A model generated the notes under the pieces. The model made no database searches, was not told where the DNA came from, and saw only the letters and a program-made list of their open reading frames with translations. A stretch of DNA of 64,000 nucleotides from Saccharomyces uvarum (Eukaryota > Ascomycota > Saccharomycetes > Saccharomycetales > Saccharomycetaceae). The translations under genes and the position numbers were made by a program. This document shows positions 27,700 to 38,088 of this stretch, piece after piece. The DNA is taken from NCBI GenBank assembly GCA_947243795.1, contig OX365935.1, positions 186,001 through 250,000 of the forward strand, in the 5' to 3' direction. The number at the start of each line of letters is the position of its first letter. The first letter of the stretch is position 1.

Positions 27700-29052
27700 T
27701 CAATTGCTCTTTTGCATCAGATACGCTAATAATTGTCCCGTGAATTCAACACATGCTATCCCAGTAGCTGCTGTGTTCTCGTCCAGCCCTCTTCTAGCCA
27801 CAATTACCCCATGTGCATTTACTGCCTTTATGTAGATCGGAACTCTGATCCATTTCAACTGATTCAGATTTTTCAAAATTGTCCTCCGGCTGTTATCAAA
27901 AGGTAATTTTTTAAAACCAGTTTTCCAAGCACCGTCATTCATAGTCGAGTATTTTTTAACAAACTCCTTCCACGGAAGCTCTTCTTCGTTGACAACGCTA
28001 CTGTTACTTACCTCATTATTTGTGTCCGTGTCTAGAGCAGAATTTAAAATTGAACCATATGCATCTGCAACATACCCCTTCAATTGTTCCGTCAGTCCCA
28101 ACTTCCCTCTGACTGCAGTATGAAGCATACCTTTTGAAAGCATTTTACGGTACCTGCAAGTAACAATATAGCTATACGCAGTTCCTAAGCCATTCATAAT
28201 TAGTGCTACGGGGAAAATAAAAAAAGTAGCGACAAACACTATAAGAACAATGGTGCCCCACTTCTTATAAGGCTTAGTTGGTTTGGCAGGAGCATGACTG
28301 TTAACGTTTAGAGCATTTAGATCGACAATCTTTGGTAATATGCCGCTATAATCCGACCCTGGAATTTTTTCCTCAAAGGTGTACATCAGCTTATTCTCAT
28401 AATCAATAAATGGATCGCAATCTGTGATAAAAGCAGTATAAAACGCCACTGTACGGTCGTTTTTAACATTGGCAAAGGCTACCCTCCATTTAAACCGCGA
28501 GAGTGCCTCAAGGTACTCATCTTGGCTCAGTTTGACCAGTATATCATTGCTCGAATTTGTAATGAACAATTCCCTCCCACTTTTGCCTAAGATGGTGGAT
28601 CCAAATGCCTTTAAAGTAGAAAATAATACTCTTTTATAAGCTATGCCCATGGGATTATAAAATTCTACTCCCAAATGAGGCGTTGCCATGGTAATAAATA
28701 ATTGCGGCTCTATGCCCTCAAAGAGTTCTCTAAATTCAGTTAACATCTTACCAATCATGAACCTAGCCACTAATCCTCCTTGCGAATATCCCATTACGCT
28801 GATTTTAGTGATTTCTCCATCTTTATAGTCCCGGATAAATTCACAGACTTCAATCAATGTCCTATAACCAATGATTTCAATGCCATCAAACGTCTTAAAC
28901 ATGGCGTTCTCCTTCGGTGAGAAATATATCATATCATCCTTGACGTCTTCCTTCTTCAATGTGGCGGAAAGGGTTGTCCTCATGGACTCCATATGCTTAT
29001 AGTTCCCCCATAATCCGTGAATCAAGACAAACAAGTGTTTATCAGAGGGCAT
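27700..29052 (-). CDS. LPL1: Lpl1, lipid-droplet phospholipase
   Basis: The 450-residue protein matches Lpl1 (YOR059C), a lipid-droplet phospholipase with broad specificity that affects droplet shape and is induced when the proteasome is impaired. It belongs to the DUF676 (ROG1-type) alpha/beta-hydrolase family. After [11 protein letters not shown] (7-17) with the oxyanion-hole HG, the nucleophile elbow GYSQG has Ser90. A hydrophobic segment (about 269-293, [17 protein letters not shown]) probably anchors it to the droplet or ER membrane. The C-terminal part contains NAHGVIV, whose His may complete the catalytic set. The gene is tandem with SLD7 on the - strand. Confidence 0.95.
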   Translation of the reverse strand: MPSDKHLFVLIHGLWGNYKHMESMRTTLSATLKKEDVKDDMIYFSPKENAMFKTFDGIEIIGYRTLIEVCEFIRDYKDGEITKISVMGYSQGGLVARFMIGKMLTEFRELFEGIEPQLFITMATPHLGVEFYNPMGIAYKRVLFSTLKAFGSTILGKSGRELFITNSSNDILVKLSQDEYLEALSRFKWRVAFANVKNDRTVAFYTAFITDCDPFIDYENKLMYTFEEKIPGSDYSGILPKIVDLNALNVNSHAPAKPTKPYKKWGTIVLIVFVATFFIFPVALIMNGLGTAYSYIVTCRYRKMLSKGMLHTAVRGKLGLTEQLKGYVADAYGSILNSALDTDTNNEVSNSSVVNEEELPWKEFVKKYSTMNDGAWKTGFKKLPFDNSRRTILKNLNQLKWIRVPIYIKAVNAHGVIVARRGLDENTAATGIACVEFTGQLLAYLMQKSN

Positions 29053-29179
29053 TTAAAAGATTTGCTTTGATATTTTCAGGGAACTAAAAGAGTGTTAACA
29101 TTTATCATAGTTAAAGGTTGCCACCTTTATCTTTCCATTGTTTTTCACAGATGGCATATATACCGGTGATACCCGTCAA

Positions 29180-29953
29180 TCATGATTTGGTAAACAGCCT
29201 TAGCAAAGTCTCCACTGTTTCCTGCAATGATTCGAATGGAACATCTTCGCCAGATCCCATCGAAATGCGCTTTAGTTCGTCTCTGTGAGCGTACTCGGCG
29301 GTATCGAAGGTTGTCTTGTATAGCTTCTGAAAATCCGTAGTGGAGTTGGGAATGCCTCGAAGTCGGAGGCCACCTAATATCAGCTTGGATAACGTTTCAT
29401 TGAACTGGAGGCGCTTATCATTAATTTGAACGTTGCGGTAGACTTTGGTTTTTGTTCCAATCTTTCTTTGTTGAGATTGTTGTATTATTATATCGATGCT
29501 GCCTTCTTTCGAGACAGACGCCCTTGTTTTCCCAATCTCTTGCTTCAATTTGGAAATCTGGCTATCGAATTCATGTTTCATTGTTAAGTCCACCTGAAAG
29601 CAGTTTAGTTCTGTGTTCTCGCGAAATAGAATCACATATGCTGGCTCCTGTGACCGCTGGTCAACCTTGTCGGACAGTTCTATGACGATGCCTCGACTCG
29701 CGTTTTTAAGCTTTGTTTTAAAATAAGCCAATGTGGTTGCGCTAGTGCTGTAACATCTGTATGTGCTGATGTCCTTGGAGCGGACCCACAGTGGCAGGTT
29801 TCCAAGCTCAACATACTGAACGAATTGCCCTTTCCACTCCGGAACTGGATTACTCACCACGAGCTGATCCCCCCAAAGTTGAACATCTCTAATGACCAAA
29901 TCGCCCTGCTTTCCGCTAAGAACAAAATTTAATGTACATAGTTTCTGTGACAT
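29180..29953 (-). CDS. SLD7: Sld7, replication initiation factor partner of Sld3
   Basis: The start is set at the internal ATG ([10 protein letters not shown]), giving 257 residues as in S. cerevisiae; the upstream ATG at 29992 would add 13 poorly conserved residues. Sld7 binds Sld3 and Cdc45 and helps load Cdc45 on origins under DDK and CDK control. The N-terminal half binds Sld3 and the C-terminal half forms a dimerisation domain. No catalytic motif is seen, as expected. The identification rests on sequence, length and position between LPL1 and CKA2. Confidence 0.94.
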   Translation of the reverse strand: MSQKLCTLNFVLSGKQGDLVIRDVQLWGDQLVVSNPVPEWKGQFVQYVELGNLPLWVRSKDISTYRCYSTSATTLAYFKTKLKNASRGIVIELSDKVDQRSQEPAYVILFRENTELNCFQVDLTMKHEFDSQISKLKQEIGKTRASVSKEGSIDIIIQQSQQRKIGTKTKVYRNVQINDKRLQFNETLSKLILGGLRLRGIPNSTTDFQKLYKTTFDTAEYAHRDELKRISMGSGEDVPFESLQETVETLLRLFTKS

Positions 29954-30323
29954 CAAAATCCAAGTAGATTGGCACAAAACACCTCCTCTCAAGGCAGCTT
30001 ATCGTTTACAAGTTTGTCACCAGGAAGCTCTCTACCCAATGCTCAAGGAAAAAAAATTCCTTGAGTAGCCCGTTTTTCGCCCGAATCTGGTAAAACAAGC
30101 TGCCGATCGAAAAATTTCCAACGATCTTATCTGGGTGAAAGCAATAAAGAACAAAATAAAACCAGCGCCATTCCTTTCATTCAACTTTGGCAATTCATCG
30201 GTGTGGGTATTTTATTTGTGTGTGCATGATCCCCGAAAGATAAAAGTTACTAGAAGAACAACATAGTGCTGTAAGGTTACGGAAAATAGAAGAAACAACA
30301 AAGCTAAAAAAATAAAGAACGAA
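29954..30323. other. SLD7-CKA2 divergent promoter
   Basis: A divergent promoter of 370 bp. The stretch before CKA2 is A-rich, as for a 5' leader. I found no MCB (ACGCGT) and no Reb1 core on either strand. Confidence 0.5.
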
Positions 30324-31343
30324 ATGCCACTACCTCCGTCAACATTAAACCAAAAGTCCAACAGAGTCTACTCCGTGGCCAGAGTATACAAGAATGCCTG
30401 TGAAGAGAGACCACAAGAATATTGGGATTACGAACAAGGGGTGACCATTGATTGGGGGAAGATTTCTAATTATGAGATTATCAACAAGATTGGAAGAGGG
30501 AAATATTCCGAAGTGTTCAGCGGTAGATGTATTGTAAACAACCAAAAATGTGTCATTAAGGTCCTGAAACCAGTCAAAATGAAAAAAATTTATAGAGAAT
30601 TAAAAATCCTAACTAATTTGACAGGTGGCCCCAACGTTGTTGGCCTTTATGATATAGTACAAGACGCTGATTCCAAAATACCTGCCTTAATCTTTGAGGA
30701 GATCAAAAACGTTGATTTTAGAACTCTCTATCCAACTTTCAAACTTCCTGACATCCAATTTTACTTCACCCAATTATTGATTGCGTTAGATTACTGCCAT
30801 TCGATGGGAATAATGCATAGAGATGTAAAACCACAAAACGTCATGATTGATCCTACGGAACGGAAGCTAAGACTGATCGATTGGGGGCTAGCGGAGTTTT
30901 ACCACCCAGGTGTAGACTACAATGTTCGTGTGGCTTCACGTTATCATAAGGGACCAGAACTACTAGTGAACCTGAACCAGTACGACTACTCCTTAGACTT
31001 ATGGTCAGTAGGCTGTATGCTAGCCGCGATTGTTTTCAAGAAGGAGCCATTTTTCAAAGGGTCTTCCAATCCCGATCAACTGGTAAAGATTGCCGCAGTA
31101 CTGGGAACCAAGGAACTATTAGGATACTTGGGTAAGTATGGCTTACATCTACCATCTGAATATGACAACATAATGAGAGACTTCACCAAAAAAGCATGGA
31201 CTCACTTCATCACCCCTGAAACCAAACTAGCAGTTCCTGAAGTGGTCGATTTGATTGACAACTTGTTAAGATATGATCACCAAGAAAGACTAACAGCAAA
31301 GGAAGCCATGGATCATAAGTTTTTCAAGGCCAAGTTTGAATAG
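30324..31343 (+). CDS. CKA2: Casein kinase 2 catalytic subunit alpha'
   Basis: The 339-residue protein is almost identical to S. cerevisiae Cka2, the alpha' catalytic subunit of protein kinase CK2, a constitutively active acidophilic Ser/Thr kinase that acts in growth, polarity, ribosome biogenesis and cell-cycle progression. Visible: glycine loop IGRGKYSEV (56-64), the basic cluster KPVKMKK (82-88) that reads acidic substrates, HRDVKPQN catalytic loop, and DWG in place of the usual DFG, a CK2 hallmark. All catalytic residues are present and length matches. The gene ends facing the YOR062C homologue. Confidence 0.99.
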   Translation: MPLPPSTLNQKSNRVYSVARVYKNACEERPQEYWDYEQGVTIDWGKISNYEIINKIGRGKYSEVFSGRCIVNNQKCVIKVLKPVKMKKIYRELKILTNLTGGPNVVGLYDIVQDADSKIPALIFEEIKNVDFRTLYPTFKLPDIQFYFTQLLIALDYCHSMGIMHRDVKPQNVMIDPTERKLRLIDWGLAEFYHPGVDYNVRVASRYHKGPELLVNLNQYDYSLDLWSVGCMLAAIVFKKEPFFKGSSNPDQLVKIAAVLGTKELLGYLGKYGLHLPSEYDNIMRDFTKKAWTHFITPETKLAVPEVVDLIDNLLRYDHQERLTAKEAMDHKFFKAKFE

Positions 31344-31526
31344 CCAAGCGACATTGCTCTTCCAAAGTAATTTCTCTTTCGCTTCTCCCATCCCTTGCCC
31401 TGTTTTCCAATTGAAAAAGAATGTTTTTTCACTTTGTAGTTTTAATATTTAGAGAGTATCATTAATGTGAATATTTAAATTACGAACTATATTTAAAAAC
31501 GAATGTAGACTATTATATGACAAAAA

Positions 31527-32321
31527 TCACTTTATATAGATATAAGAGCCCTCCGTAATGCTATGCAGGTTTTGTTGAATTATCGTGTTATCATGAGACG
31601 CGTTCCGGGGAATTTCATTATCGGCGGAATAGGAATGATTGTAATCGTTAGCATCTGTGTGCGCTTGGCGATGATAGCGATGCGTTCTTTCGTCCCAAAC
31701 AATAGAGTAATCTTGAAACCGATTTCTATCGTTTATAAGAACACACGATTCGTGGAACCTCCCACGCTTATCAATGTCCCGCCTATTAACGGTGTCATCG
31801 AACGATATTGTCCGCTGAGGGGACGGCTTACCTTCCACGAAAAACACCTTTGTTTGAAGTACTGGCGATGAACCCTTCCTGCACTTTTCTTCGTTTTTTT
31901 GGCGGCTTGTATCGTGTACAGGAGCATTTATTGAAGTGGTTTGTTCTCTTTCATTTATTTCAGCCAAGTCCGGGCCGTAAAGAAGATTAACGTCGATTTC
32001 CTTCTTCCAGTTTATACTCAGCGGGTCGATTTTTAAATCATCCAGCTTAAACTGGTTTATGGACCAACGTCTCCACATGCAATGGTGCAGCCTAGCCATG
32101 TATATGTTATAGTCAATCTCGTTTTCAGAGGAACAACTGGGTAATCGCAGCAATCTATGCTTGCGCATTTTTAACAACAACCGCCATGTGGTGGAGACGT
32201 CCCAATTATCATAGTTAAATGCATAGTGGAAATAATCCACGGCGGGGCGCGTGTAGTTGGTAGCGTTGTCCAACAGTGCTATATTTTTCTTGGTTAAAAC
32301 ACAGTCATCTAGACTAGTCAT
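31527..32321 (-). CDS. YOR062C homologue, unknown function (YKR075C family)
   Basis: This 264-residue ORF corresponds to YOR062C (268 residues in S. cerevisiae) by position and size. Its duplicate is YKR075C; both have no known molecular role, and expression in S. cerevisiae responds to carbon source. The N-terminal half (about 1-115) is the more conserved, with several Trp and Tyr residues (DYFHYAFNYDNWDVSTTW). The rest is polar with Asp/Arg/His-rich stretches and looks disordered. There is no membrane segment or recognised domain. A perfect Rpn4 element lies 73 bp upstream, which I would not have predicted. Confidence 0.85.
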   Translation of the reverse strand: MTSLDDCVLTKKNIALLDNATNYTRPAVDYFHYAFNYDNWDVSTTWRLLLKMRKHRLLRLPSCSSENEIDYNIYMARLHHCMWRRWSINQFKLDDLKIDPLSINWKKEIDVNLLYGPDLAEINEREQTTSINAPVHDTSRQKNEEKCRKGSSPVLQTKVFFVEGKPSPQRTISFDDTVNRRDIDKRGRFHESCVLINDRNRFQDYSIVWDERTHRYHRQAHTDANDYNHSYSADNEIPRNASHDNTIIQQNLHSITEGSYIYIK

Positions 32322-32393
32322 TTTTCTAACAGATATCTGTGCGTTAGAATCTTAGAGACCTTTCGGTATGGCTAGAATTTAGAGGTGGCAAAA

Positions 32394-32402
32394 GAAACTG
32401 TA
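32394..32402 (+). promoter_or_regulatory. PACE, Rpn4 site upstream of YOR062C homologue
   Basis: GGTGGCAAA matches the Rpn4 element at all nine positions and lies 73 bp upstream of the - strand start at 32321. It may belong to YOR062C; RPL3 is nearly 1 kb away. A nine-base match by chance in one promoter is possible but unlikely. Confidence 0.55.
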
Positions 32403-33157
32403 TGATGGGCAAACAAGCACGTTCCTTTTTATAACATGGTCTTAGTGGCGAAGTGGATTGTTCGACTTATTTATCATTTGAGAGGGTTTTCATGGGGCAA
32501 CTTTTGCTCCAGAATTTTGTACAGCTCTTCTAGTGCCCAATATTTTTCCGACATTTTTCCACTGTGCTTCTATACCCTTAAAGGAACGTCCTACGCGCTT
32601 TTCATTTCTTCGACGAATTGAGCAAGGAGCGCCCTCTCTGAGCCTGAAAGAAATTCCGGAGGTCGGAAAAACTACACGTAATCGCGTGCGGGGCATGCAA
32701 GCAGAACCCTCGGAGAAATACATGGAAGCTGTCACGATTCAGTGCCGCAGCAGCTTCATGACAAGAAAGCGGAAGAAAACGAGACTGTGATCATGCTCGT
32801 CATGGCTCCTCTTCTTCGTATGGCATGGGCCTGCCCTATCCACGTGCATTTTATCGTATTTCTCTCCGTAACGGTTATATCAGCCATTCACGGTATCGTT
32901 ATGTAAGGGGAATATACGAATGTAAACAAGACTTCGTAACCATTCAAGAGGTTGTCCGATAATTGTAAGCAAGACAACCGCTACGTAAGGAAGTTAACTT
33001 TCCAACACAGCAGCAGCAGTAAATGAAACATTGTTTTCTAGCAGTCCGTGGATTGGAGCTGAGTTGTTCATTGTAGCCCTAATACTGTTGAGTGTTCACT
33101 TGGAAAAGTTCTCCTATTTGCCCTTCAGGATTAACCGGACGGGAAAGTCTTTCACGA

Positions 33158-33170
33158 ATCATTTTGTACG
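33158..33170 (+). promoter_or_regulatory. Abf1 site of RPL3
   Basis: ATCATTTTGTACG fits the Abf1 consensus RTCAYTNNNNACG at every fixed position, 224 bp upstream of the RPL3 start. RPL3 (TCM1) is one of the minority of ribosomal protein genes driven by Abf1 rather than Rap1. A T-rich element follows, as usual in this promoter class. Confidence 0.8.
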
Positions 33171-33393
33171 TCTTCGAGTTCTTTTGGGAAAACGACGCAC
33201 AACTTTTTTCTATTTTTTTTTTCACATCGTCAACGAAAAAAAATTTTCACCGGCTGTTTCCATCTTTTCCAGATATATAAAATACCATTTTTTGAAATAT
33301 CTTTTTAATATCAAGAAATTTTCTTCTTCTTGTAGTTATTTTTCTCTTTCTTTTGTCATTTCCAGAACGACACAGTTATTACAACATTCAAAC

Positions 33394-34557
33394 ATGTCTC
33401 ACAGAAAGTTCGAAGCACCACGTCACGGTCATTTAGGTTTCTTGCCAAGAAAGAGAGCCGCCTCTATCAGAGCTAGAGTTAAGGCTTTCCCAAAGGATGA
33501 CAAATCCAAGGCCGTCGCCTTGACCTCTTTCTTGGGTTACAAGGCTGGTATGACCACCATTGTCAGAGACTTGGACAGACCAGGTTCTAAGTTCCACAAG
33601 CGTGAAGTTGTTGAAGCTGTCACTGTTGTCGACACCCCACCAATCGTTATTGTCGGTGTTGTCGGTTACGTCGAAACCCCAAGAGGTTTGAGATCTTTGA
33701 CCACCGTCTGGGCTGAACATTTGTCTGACGAAGTCAAGAGAAGATTCTACAAGAACTGGTACAAGTCTAAGAAGAAGGCTTTCACCAAGTACTCTGCCAA
33801 GTACGCTCAAGAAGGTGCTGGTATCGACAGAGAATTGGCCAGAATCAAGAAGTACGCTTCTGTTGTTAGAGTTTTGGTCCACACTCAAGTCAGAAAGACT
33901 CCATTGACCCAAAAGAAGGCTCATTTGGCTGAAATCCAATTGAACGGTGGTTCCATCTCCGAAAAGGTTGACTGGGCTCGTGAACATTTCGAAAAGACTG
34001 TTGCTGTCGACAGTGTCTTTGAACAAAACGAAATGATTGACGCTATCGCTGTCACCAAGGGTCACGGTTTCGAAGGTGTTACCCACAGATGGGGTACCAA
34101 GAAACTACCAAGAAAGACTCACAGAGGTTTAAGAAAGGTTGCTTGTATCGGTGCTTGGCATCCAGCCCACGTTATGTGGACTGTTGCCAGAGCTGGTCAA
34201 AGAGGTTACCACTCCAGAACTTCTATCAACCACAAGGTTTACAGAGTCGGTAAGGGTGATGACGAAGCTAACGGTGCTACCAACTTCGACAGAACCAAGA
34301 AGACCATCACCCCAATGGGTGGTTTCGTCCACTACGGTGAAATCAACAACGATTTCATCATGGTCAAGGGTTGTATCCCAGGTAACAGAAAGAGAATCAT
34401 CAACTTGAGAAAGTCTTTGTACACCAACACTTCCAGAAAGGCTTTGGAAGAAGTCAACTTGAAGTGGATCGACACTGCTTCTAAGTTCGGTAAGGGTAGA
34501 TTCCAAACTCCAGCTGAAAAGCACGCTTTCATGGGTACTTTGAAGAAGGACTTATAA
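33394..34557 (+). CDS. RPL3: Ribosomal protein uL3 (Rpl3)
   Basis: The start [16 protein letters not shown] gives 387 residues, the exact family length. uL3 is an early-assembling 60S protein whose internal loops reach the peptidyl transferase centre. His243 of S. cerevisiae, which is 3-methylated by Hpm1, falls in the segment [15 protein letters not shown], which is fully present. Codon use is strongly biased to the preferred yeast set (TCT, GGT, AAG, AGA), as for a very highly expressed gene, and differs from all neighbours. The single-copy status known in S. cerevisiae cannot be judged here. The gene converges on YNG1. Confidence 0.99.
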   Translation: MSHRKFEAPRHGHLGFLPRKRAASIRARVKAFPKDDKSKAVALTSFLGYKAGMTTIVRDLDRPGSKFHKREVVEAVTVVDTPPIVIVGVVGYVETPRGLRSLTTVWAEHLSDEVKRRFYKNWYKSKKKAFTKYSAKYAQEGAGIDRELARIKKYASVVRVLVHTQVRKTPLTQKKAHLAEIQLNGGSISEKVDWAREHFEKTVAVDSVFEQNEMIDAIAVTKGHGFEGVTHRWGTKKLPRKTHRGLRKVACIGAWHPAHVMWTVARAGQRGYHSRTSINHKVYRVGKGDDEANGATNFDRTKKTITPMGGFVHYGEINNDFIMVKGCIPGNRKRIINLRKSLYTNTSRKALEEVNLKWIDTASKFGKGRFQTPAEKHAFMGTLKKDL

Positions 34558-34789
34558 GAAGTTTCTGAAAAAACATACCGTTTTTCCAATCATTTCTTAT
34601 TTTTCCTATTTAATTAAATAGTTTTTATGTACTAGTATACGTATGACGATTTAAGATAAATTCTTCCCAAGAAAACCCCCAAGTTTTATACTATTACGGC
34701 AGTCTGTATGCCACTATTAGTTAGAGAATGGTAGCTCAAACGTAGAGATATATACATACATATAAATGCAAACAGGTCCAAGCCACCGC

Positions 34790-35449
34790 TCACTGCAGTT
34801 TCTTTTGTCGTTTTGATTTCGATCTCTGCTTGGCTATTTTCTCACAATCCTCACTACAGTACCATTTACCCTTTGGCGCGTTCTTCAAGTTTACGCAACC
34901 GTAGTGGAACCACTCGAAGGGGCAGGCAGGACAATCGCACGCCACCATGGGCCCGTACGATGTCTTTCTACAAAAACAATAGACCTCTTCTTGATCAGTG
35001 ATACTATCAGCGGCCCTTCTCGGGGTAATCCCAACATTGGGGCTAGTTATGCTTTGTTTTCTTTCCCTTGACTTAGCTTTTTTCAGGTTAAACTTTAACA
35101 GCAACTTTGGTTCCTTGTGAACTTTTGGCTCTTCCAGTATCAGTTTAGATCTGATATTATCCACAGAAGTATTGAAAGACTTCGTTACTGATTTCTGTTT
35201 TTCCAATTCCTTCCTGTGCTGTGTCAAGAAGCGGATCTGGTGATCGACTAAATCGTCTATATAGTTGGCTACCAGCATCAGATTTGTAGAAGCATTTTCT
35301 AGCTCATGCTTATCACTGGCGTTTTTGGACAGATCGATGGTCTGCATCAACCGTAAAGACCTTATGAGCTCGCACGGCAGATGATCCAGAGTGCCCAGGA
35401 AACTATACCTGATGTCCGAGTCCGGATACTCGTTAGCAAGCTGTTCCAT
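34790..35449 (-). CDS. YNG1: Yng1, ING-family PHD subunit of NuA3 acetyltransferase
   Basis: The 219-residue protein matches Yng1 exactly in length. It is the H3K4me3-reading subunit of the NuA3 histone H3 acetyltransferase with Sas3. The N-terminal ING domain (about 1-90) is helical. The basic middle (about 110-145) binds histone tails. The PHD finger (155-203) has the Cys4-His-Cys3 ligands (C158, C160, C171, C176, H182, C185, C198, C202) and the aromatic cage residues Tyr157 and Trp180. A Lys/Arg-rich tail ends the protein. It diverges from CYT1. Confidence 0.97.
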   Translation of the reverse strand: MEQLANEYPDSDIRYSFLGTLDHLPCELIRSLRLMQTIDLSKNASDKHELENASTNLMLVANYIDDLVDHQIRFLTQHRKELEKQKSVTKSFNTSVDNIRSKLILEEPKVHKEPKLLLKFNLKKAKSRERKQSITSPNVGITPRRAADSITDQEEVYCFCRKTSYGPMVACDCPACPFEWFHYGCVNLKNAPKGKWYCSEDCEKIAKQRSKSKRQKKLQ

Positions 35450-35650
35450 TGTAGCGGCGAAGGAACCAACTCTTGCGACCAGTGTGTCCTACTGCACCAT
35501 GCGCTTCCTTGCTGTCACGACTATTGTCGTTGGTATTGTTATCTAGTTGCGAATCAAATGCAAAATGTCAGCCAGCGCGCGGAAATAAGACGGAGCTCCA
35601 CGTGACCGAGAACTTGGCTTTTTTTCTCGGATTTTTGGGCCACAGGTGGC

Positions 35651-35662
35651 CGGTATTTCCGG
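35651..35662 (+). promoter_or_regulatory. Hap1-like site of CYT1
   Basis: Two direct CGG triplets are separated by six bases (CGG TAT TTC CGG), matching the Hap1 layout CGGNNNTANCGG except for T in place of A at the central TA. CYT1 is a known heme- and Hap1-activated gene. Confidence 0.55.
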
Positions 35663-35673
35663 CGGGCAGAAAA

Positions 35674-35681
35674 TGCGAGGA
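35674..35681 (-). promoter_or_regulatory. Hap2/3/4/5-like CCAAT element of CYT1
   Basis: TGGTTGGT fits TNRTTGGT, the respiratory CCAAT-box form. It lies 12 bp from the Hap1-like site, as in the composite CYT1 activating region described for S. cerevisiae. Confidence 0.55.
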
Positions 35682-36154
35682 TTTGGTTGGTGGAGAGGGT
35701 CGAGCGCCTTTACCCTGCGTGCGTACTAAGGGGCCTCTTTCTAGTATATAAACAATTTGAATAATAACGAGGTTAGGCATCCAACTGGATCATTTGACGG
35801 TCTGTGCTTTTGAGTGGAGGCCATTAATTTTCTTATTAATCATCGATTTCACAACTTTCTTTGTTAATCTATCTTCTATACTTGTGTACTTTACATTCAA
35901 ATATCAAGAACAAGAAAGAAAAAGGAATATAGAGTTCTGCATTAGTGTAACACTATTTTTTTTTCAGTATTTTTTCAGTATATTTCCCGTACGTTAAAAG
36001 TAATCATTGAATACCCCCCACATTTGTGACATTTTCAATTGACCAGTTTGAATCGGCTCTGAAAGAATAAAATATTTCACGTTTTGCATTTTGAACTACA
36101 CTATACCATCTAATTTTTTTGTTTAGAAGTGCAAGTTATAACTATTTTGACAGG

Positions 36155-37081
36155 ATGTTTTCCAATTTATCTAAACGTTGGGCTCAAAGGACCCTCTCGA
36201 AGGGATTATACTCTACCACAACAGGTGCTGCTAAATCAAGTAAGCTCACTCAAAGATTGATTGCAGGAGGTGTTGCTGCTGCCGGTATCACTGCATCGAC
36301 TTTACTGTATGCAGACTCTTTAACAGCCGAAGCTATGACTGCAGCTGAACATGGGCTACACGCCCCAACATACGCTTGGTCTCACAACGGTCCTTTCGAA
36401 ACATTTGACCATGCATCCATCAGAAGAGGTTACCAAGTTTACCGTGAGGTCTGTGCCGCCTGTCATTCCCTGGACAGAGTTGCCTGGAGAACTTTAGTTG
36501 GTGTCTCTCACACCAACGAAGAGGTCCGTGTTATGGCCGAGGAATTCGAATACGACGACGAACCCGATGAGCAAGGTAACCCTAAAAAGAGATCCGGTAA
36601 ACTATCTGACTATATCCCTGGTCCATATCCAAACGAACAGGCCGCCAGAGCTGCCAACCAAGGTGCTTTGCCACCAGATCTATCTTTGATCGTCAAAGCT
36701 AGACACGGTGCTTGCGATTACATCTTCTCTCTGTTGACCGGTTATCCTGACGATCCACCTGCCGGTGTCGCATTGCCACCAGGTTCCAACTACAATCCTT
36801 ACTTCCCAGGTGGTTCTATTGCCATGGCAAGAGTATTGTTTGACGACATGGTCGAATACGACGATGGTACTCCTGCAACAACCTCCCAAATGGCCAAGGA
36901 TGTTACCACTTTCTTGAATTGGTGTGCCGAACCCGAACACGACGAAAGAAAAAGACTAGGTTTGAAAACCGTAATAATCCTATCCTCTTTGTACTTCTTA
37001 TCCATCTGGGTGAAGAAGTTCAAATGGGCCGGTATTAAGAACAGAAAATTCGTGTTCAACCCACCAAAGCCAAGAAAGTAG
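36155..37081 (+). CDS. CYT1: Cytochrome c1, complex III heme subunit
   Basis: The start MFSNLSKRWAQ gives 308 residues (309 in S. cerevisiae); an in-frame ATG 12 codons earlier (36119) is judged unused because the shorter form has the typical presequence. Cytochrome c1 passes electrons from the Rieske protein to cytochrome c in the bc1 complex. The bipartite presequence has a basic amphipathic part (1-30) and a hydrophobic sorting segment (about 36-52), cleaved near residue 61. The heme motif CAACH is at 100-104. A C-terminal membrane helix (about 267-285) and a basic matrix tail follow. Upstream Hap1 and Hap2/3/4 sites fit respiratory control. Confidence 0.98.
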   Translation: MFSNLSKRWAQRTLSKGLYSTTTGAAKSSKLTQRLIAGGVAAAGITASTLLYADSLTAEAMTAAEHGLHAPTYAWSHNGPFETFDHASIRRGYQVYREVCAACHSLDRVAWRTLVGVSHTNEEVRVMAEEFEYDDEPDEQGNPKKRSGKLSDYIPGPYPNEQAARAANQGALPPDLSLIVKARHGACDYIFSLLTGYPDDPPAGVALPPGSNYNPYFPGGSIAMARVLFDDMVEYDDGTPATTSQMAKDVTTFLNWCAEPEHDERKRLGLKTVIILSSLYFLSIWVKKFKWAGIKNRKFVFNPPKPRK

Positions 37082-38088
37082 CGGGCAAATGAAAAAAAGA
37101 CCACTATTATTTAAATGACAGAAATAAAAAAACCAACTAAAAAAAAGATCATAATAAAGAAAAGGGAAGATTAACAGAAAATACACCTATTTTTCCTTTT
37201 TCTCTCTGATGTCCGTTTCTTTTTCTCCGACCTTATTTATTTTTCCACTGCTTGAAAACAAAGTCTCTCTTCGCCAGTATCTCATTTATATATACTAAGG
37301 TACGCACTCAGGCAAGCGAAACACCAACTGATATCGAATAAGAAAGCAACTCCCAAAAAAAAAAAGATGTTAAAAAAAAACCACTCAACAGCAATAAAAA
37401 ATAGAAATAAAGAAAGAAGCCGCAAGAAAGAAGCAATGATTTGTTTAGATGCTCAGCACTAGCGTCTTGATGTTCTTCTATAATATTTATTTTATTTATT
37501 TTTTATTTATATATGTACATATATATATTCCTATTATCTACTAAGAAAGTAAACCTACCCTAGAACCCTGCCATGTCTCGCAGCCGCAGTTCTAGGCCCG
37601 TCCATCACCCTGTGCATACCGTTGATGCTATGACACAAACCGTCGAAGATGCAAGGCCTTAACGGTTGATCTTTGGGCGAGTCGCGTAACAGAATTTTTC
37701 GCCCAAAGAGGCAACCACTTGTTTTTCCCTAATAGGAAATAACTCAAATCTTTTTCCGTATTTGGGCCCGTTCTATTGTATGGTTTCATAGCTGTGAAAT
37801 TTCTCTCTCTCCTCCATCAATAAACGCAATTATGGCACAGCCAGCAACACTAATATTTCCCTTGATCACTGGCTCCCCTTTTGCAGCATTGATAAGAAAT
37901 ATTAAGACGGTTTTGAAAAATTTTCATTAGCTGTTTATATTTTTTTCGGAGATTTTCAGTTATAGGGAGGAAGAGTTGATTATACATACTAAAAGTCGAT
38001 TAAAGGGTTTTGGTTGAGTATATATTTGTCACTCTCGTTTGTGTAGTTAAAGAAGGTCGTGAAAAAAACTCCACTAGAGCATTTCGAG
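37082..38088. other. CYT1-MSA1 spacer, MSA1 promoter
   Basis: A 1-kb spacer. Its first part is an A-rich CYT1 3' region with AT repeats near 37490-37530. Beyond this is a small 29-codon ORF (37573-37662, MSRSRSSRPV...) and an 11-bp inverted repeat (37670-37709). I do not recognise MCB or SCB cores in this stretch. Confidence 0.45.
37670..37709. repeat. 11-bp perfect inverted repeat upstream of MSA1
   Basis: Arms TCTTTGGGCGA (37670-37680) and TCGCCCAAAGA (37699-37709) are exact complements, separated by an 18-bp spacer that contains GTCGCGTAAC. Such a dyad could bind a dimeric regulator or fold as a hairpin in RNA. It lies about 380 bp upstream of the MSA1 start. Confidence 0.75.

Larger units (their letters stand above)
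32322..33393. other. YOR062C-RPL3 divergent promoter
   Basis: A 1.07-kb divergent region. Near YOR062C lies a PACE (32394-32402). A CACGTG E-box is at 32841-32846, and an Abf1 site at 33158-33170 with T-rich tracts downstream (about 33205-33245) serves RPL3. The RPL3 frame stays open back to 33031, which I attribute to chance. Confidence 0.6.
35450..36154. other. YNG1-CYT1 divergent promoter
   Basis: A 705-bp divergent region with Hap1-like and Hap2/3/4/5-like sites about 475-505 bp upstream of CYT1 and a TATATAAAC element near 35744. The remaining leader is A/T-rich. No other gene is seen. Confidence 0.6.

Noticed and set aside
33031-33393. In-frame 121-codon extension upstream of RPL3
   Set aside because: It would place the Abf1 site inside the coding region, its composition is Phe/Ser/Lys-rich like translated T-rich promoter DNA, and the start at 33394 gives the exact uL3 length and N-terminus.
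33433-34524. Long antisense ORFs over RPL3
   Set aside because: They mirror the strongly biased codons of RPL3 (Ser/Val/Leu-rich antisense reading) and show no domain.
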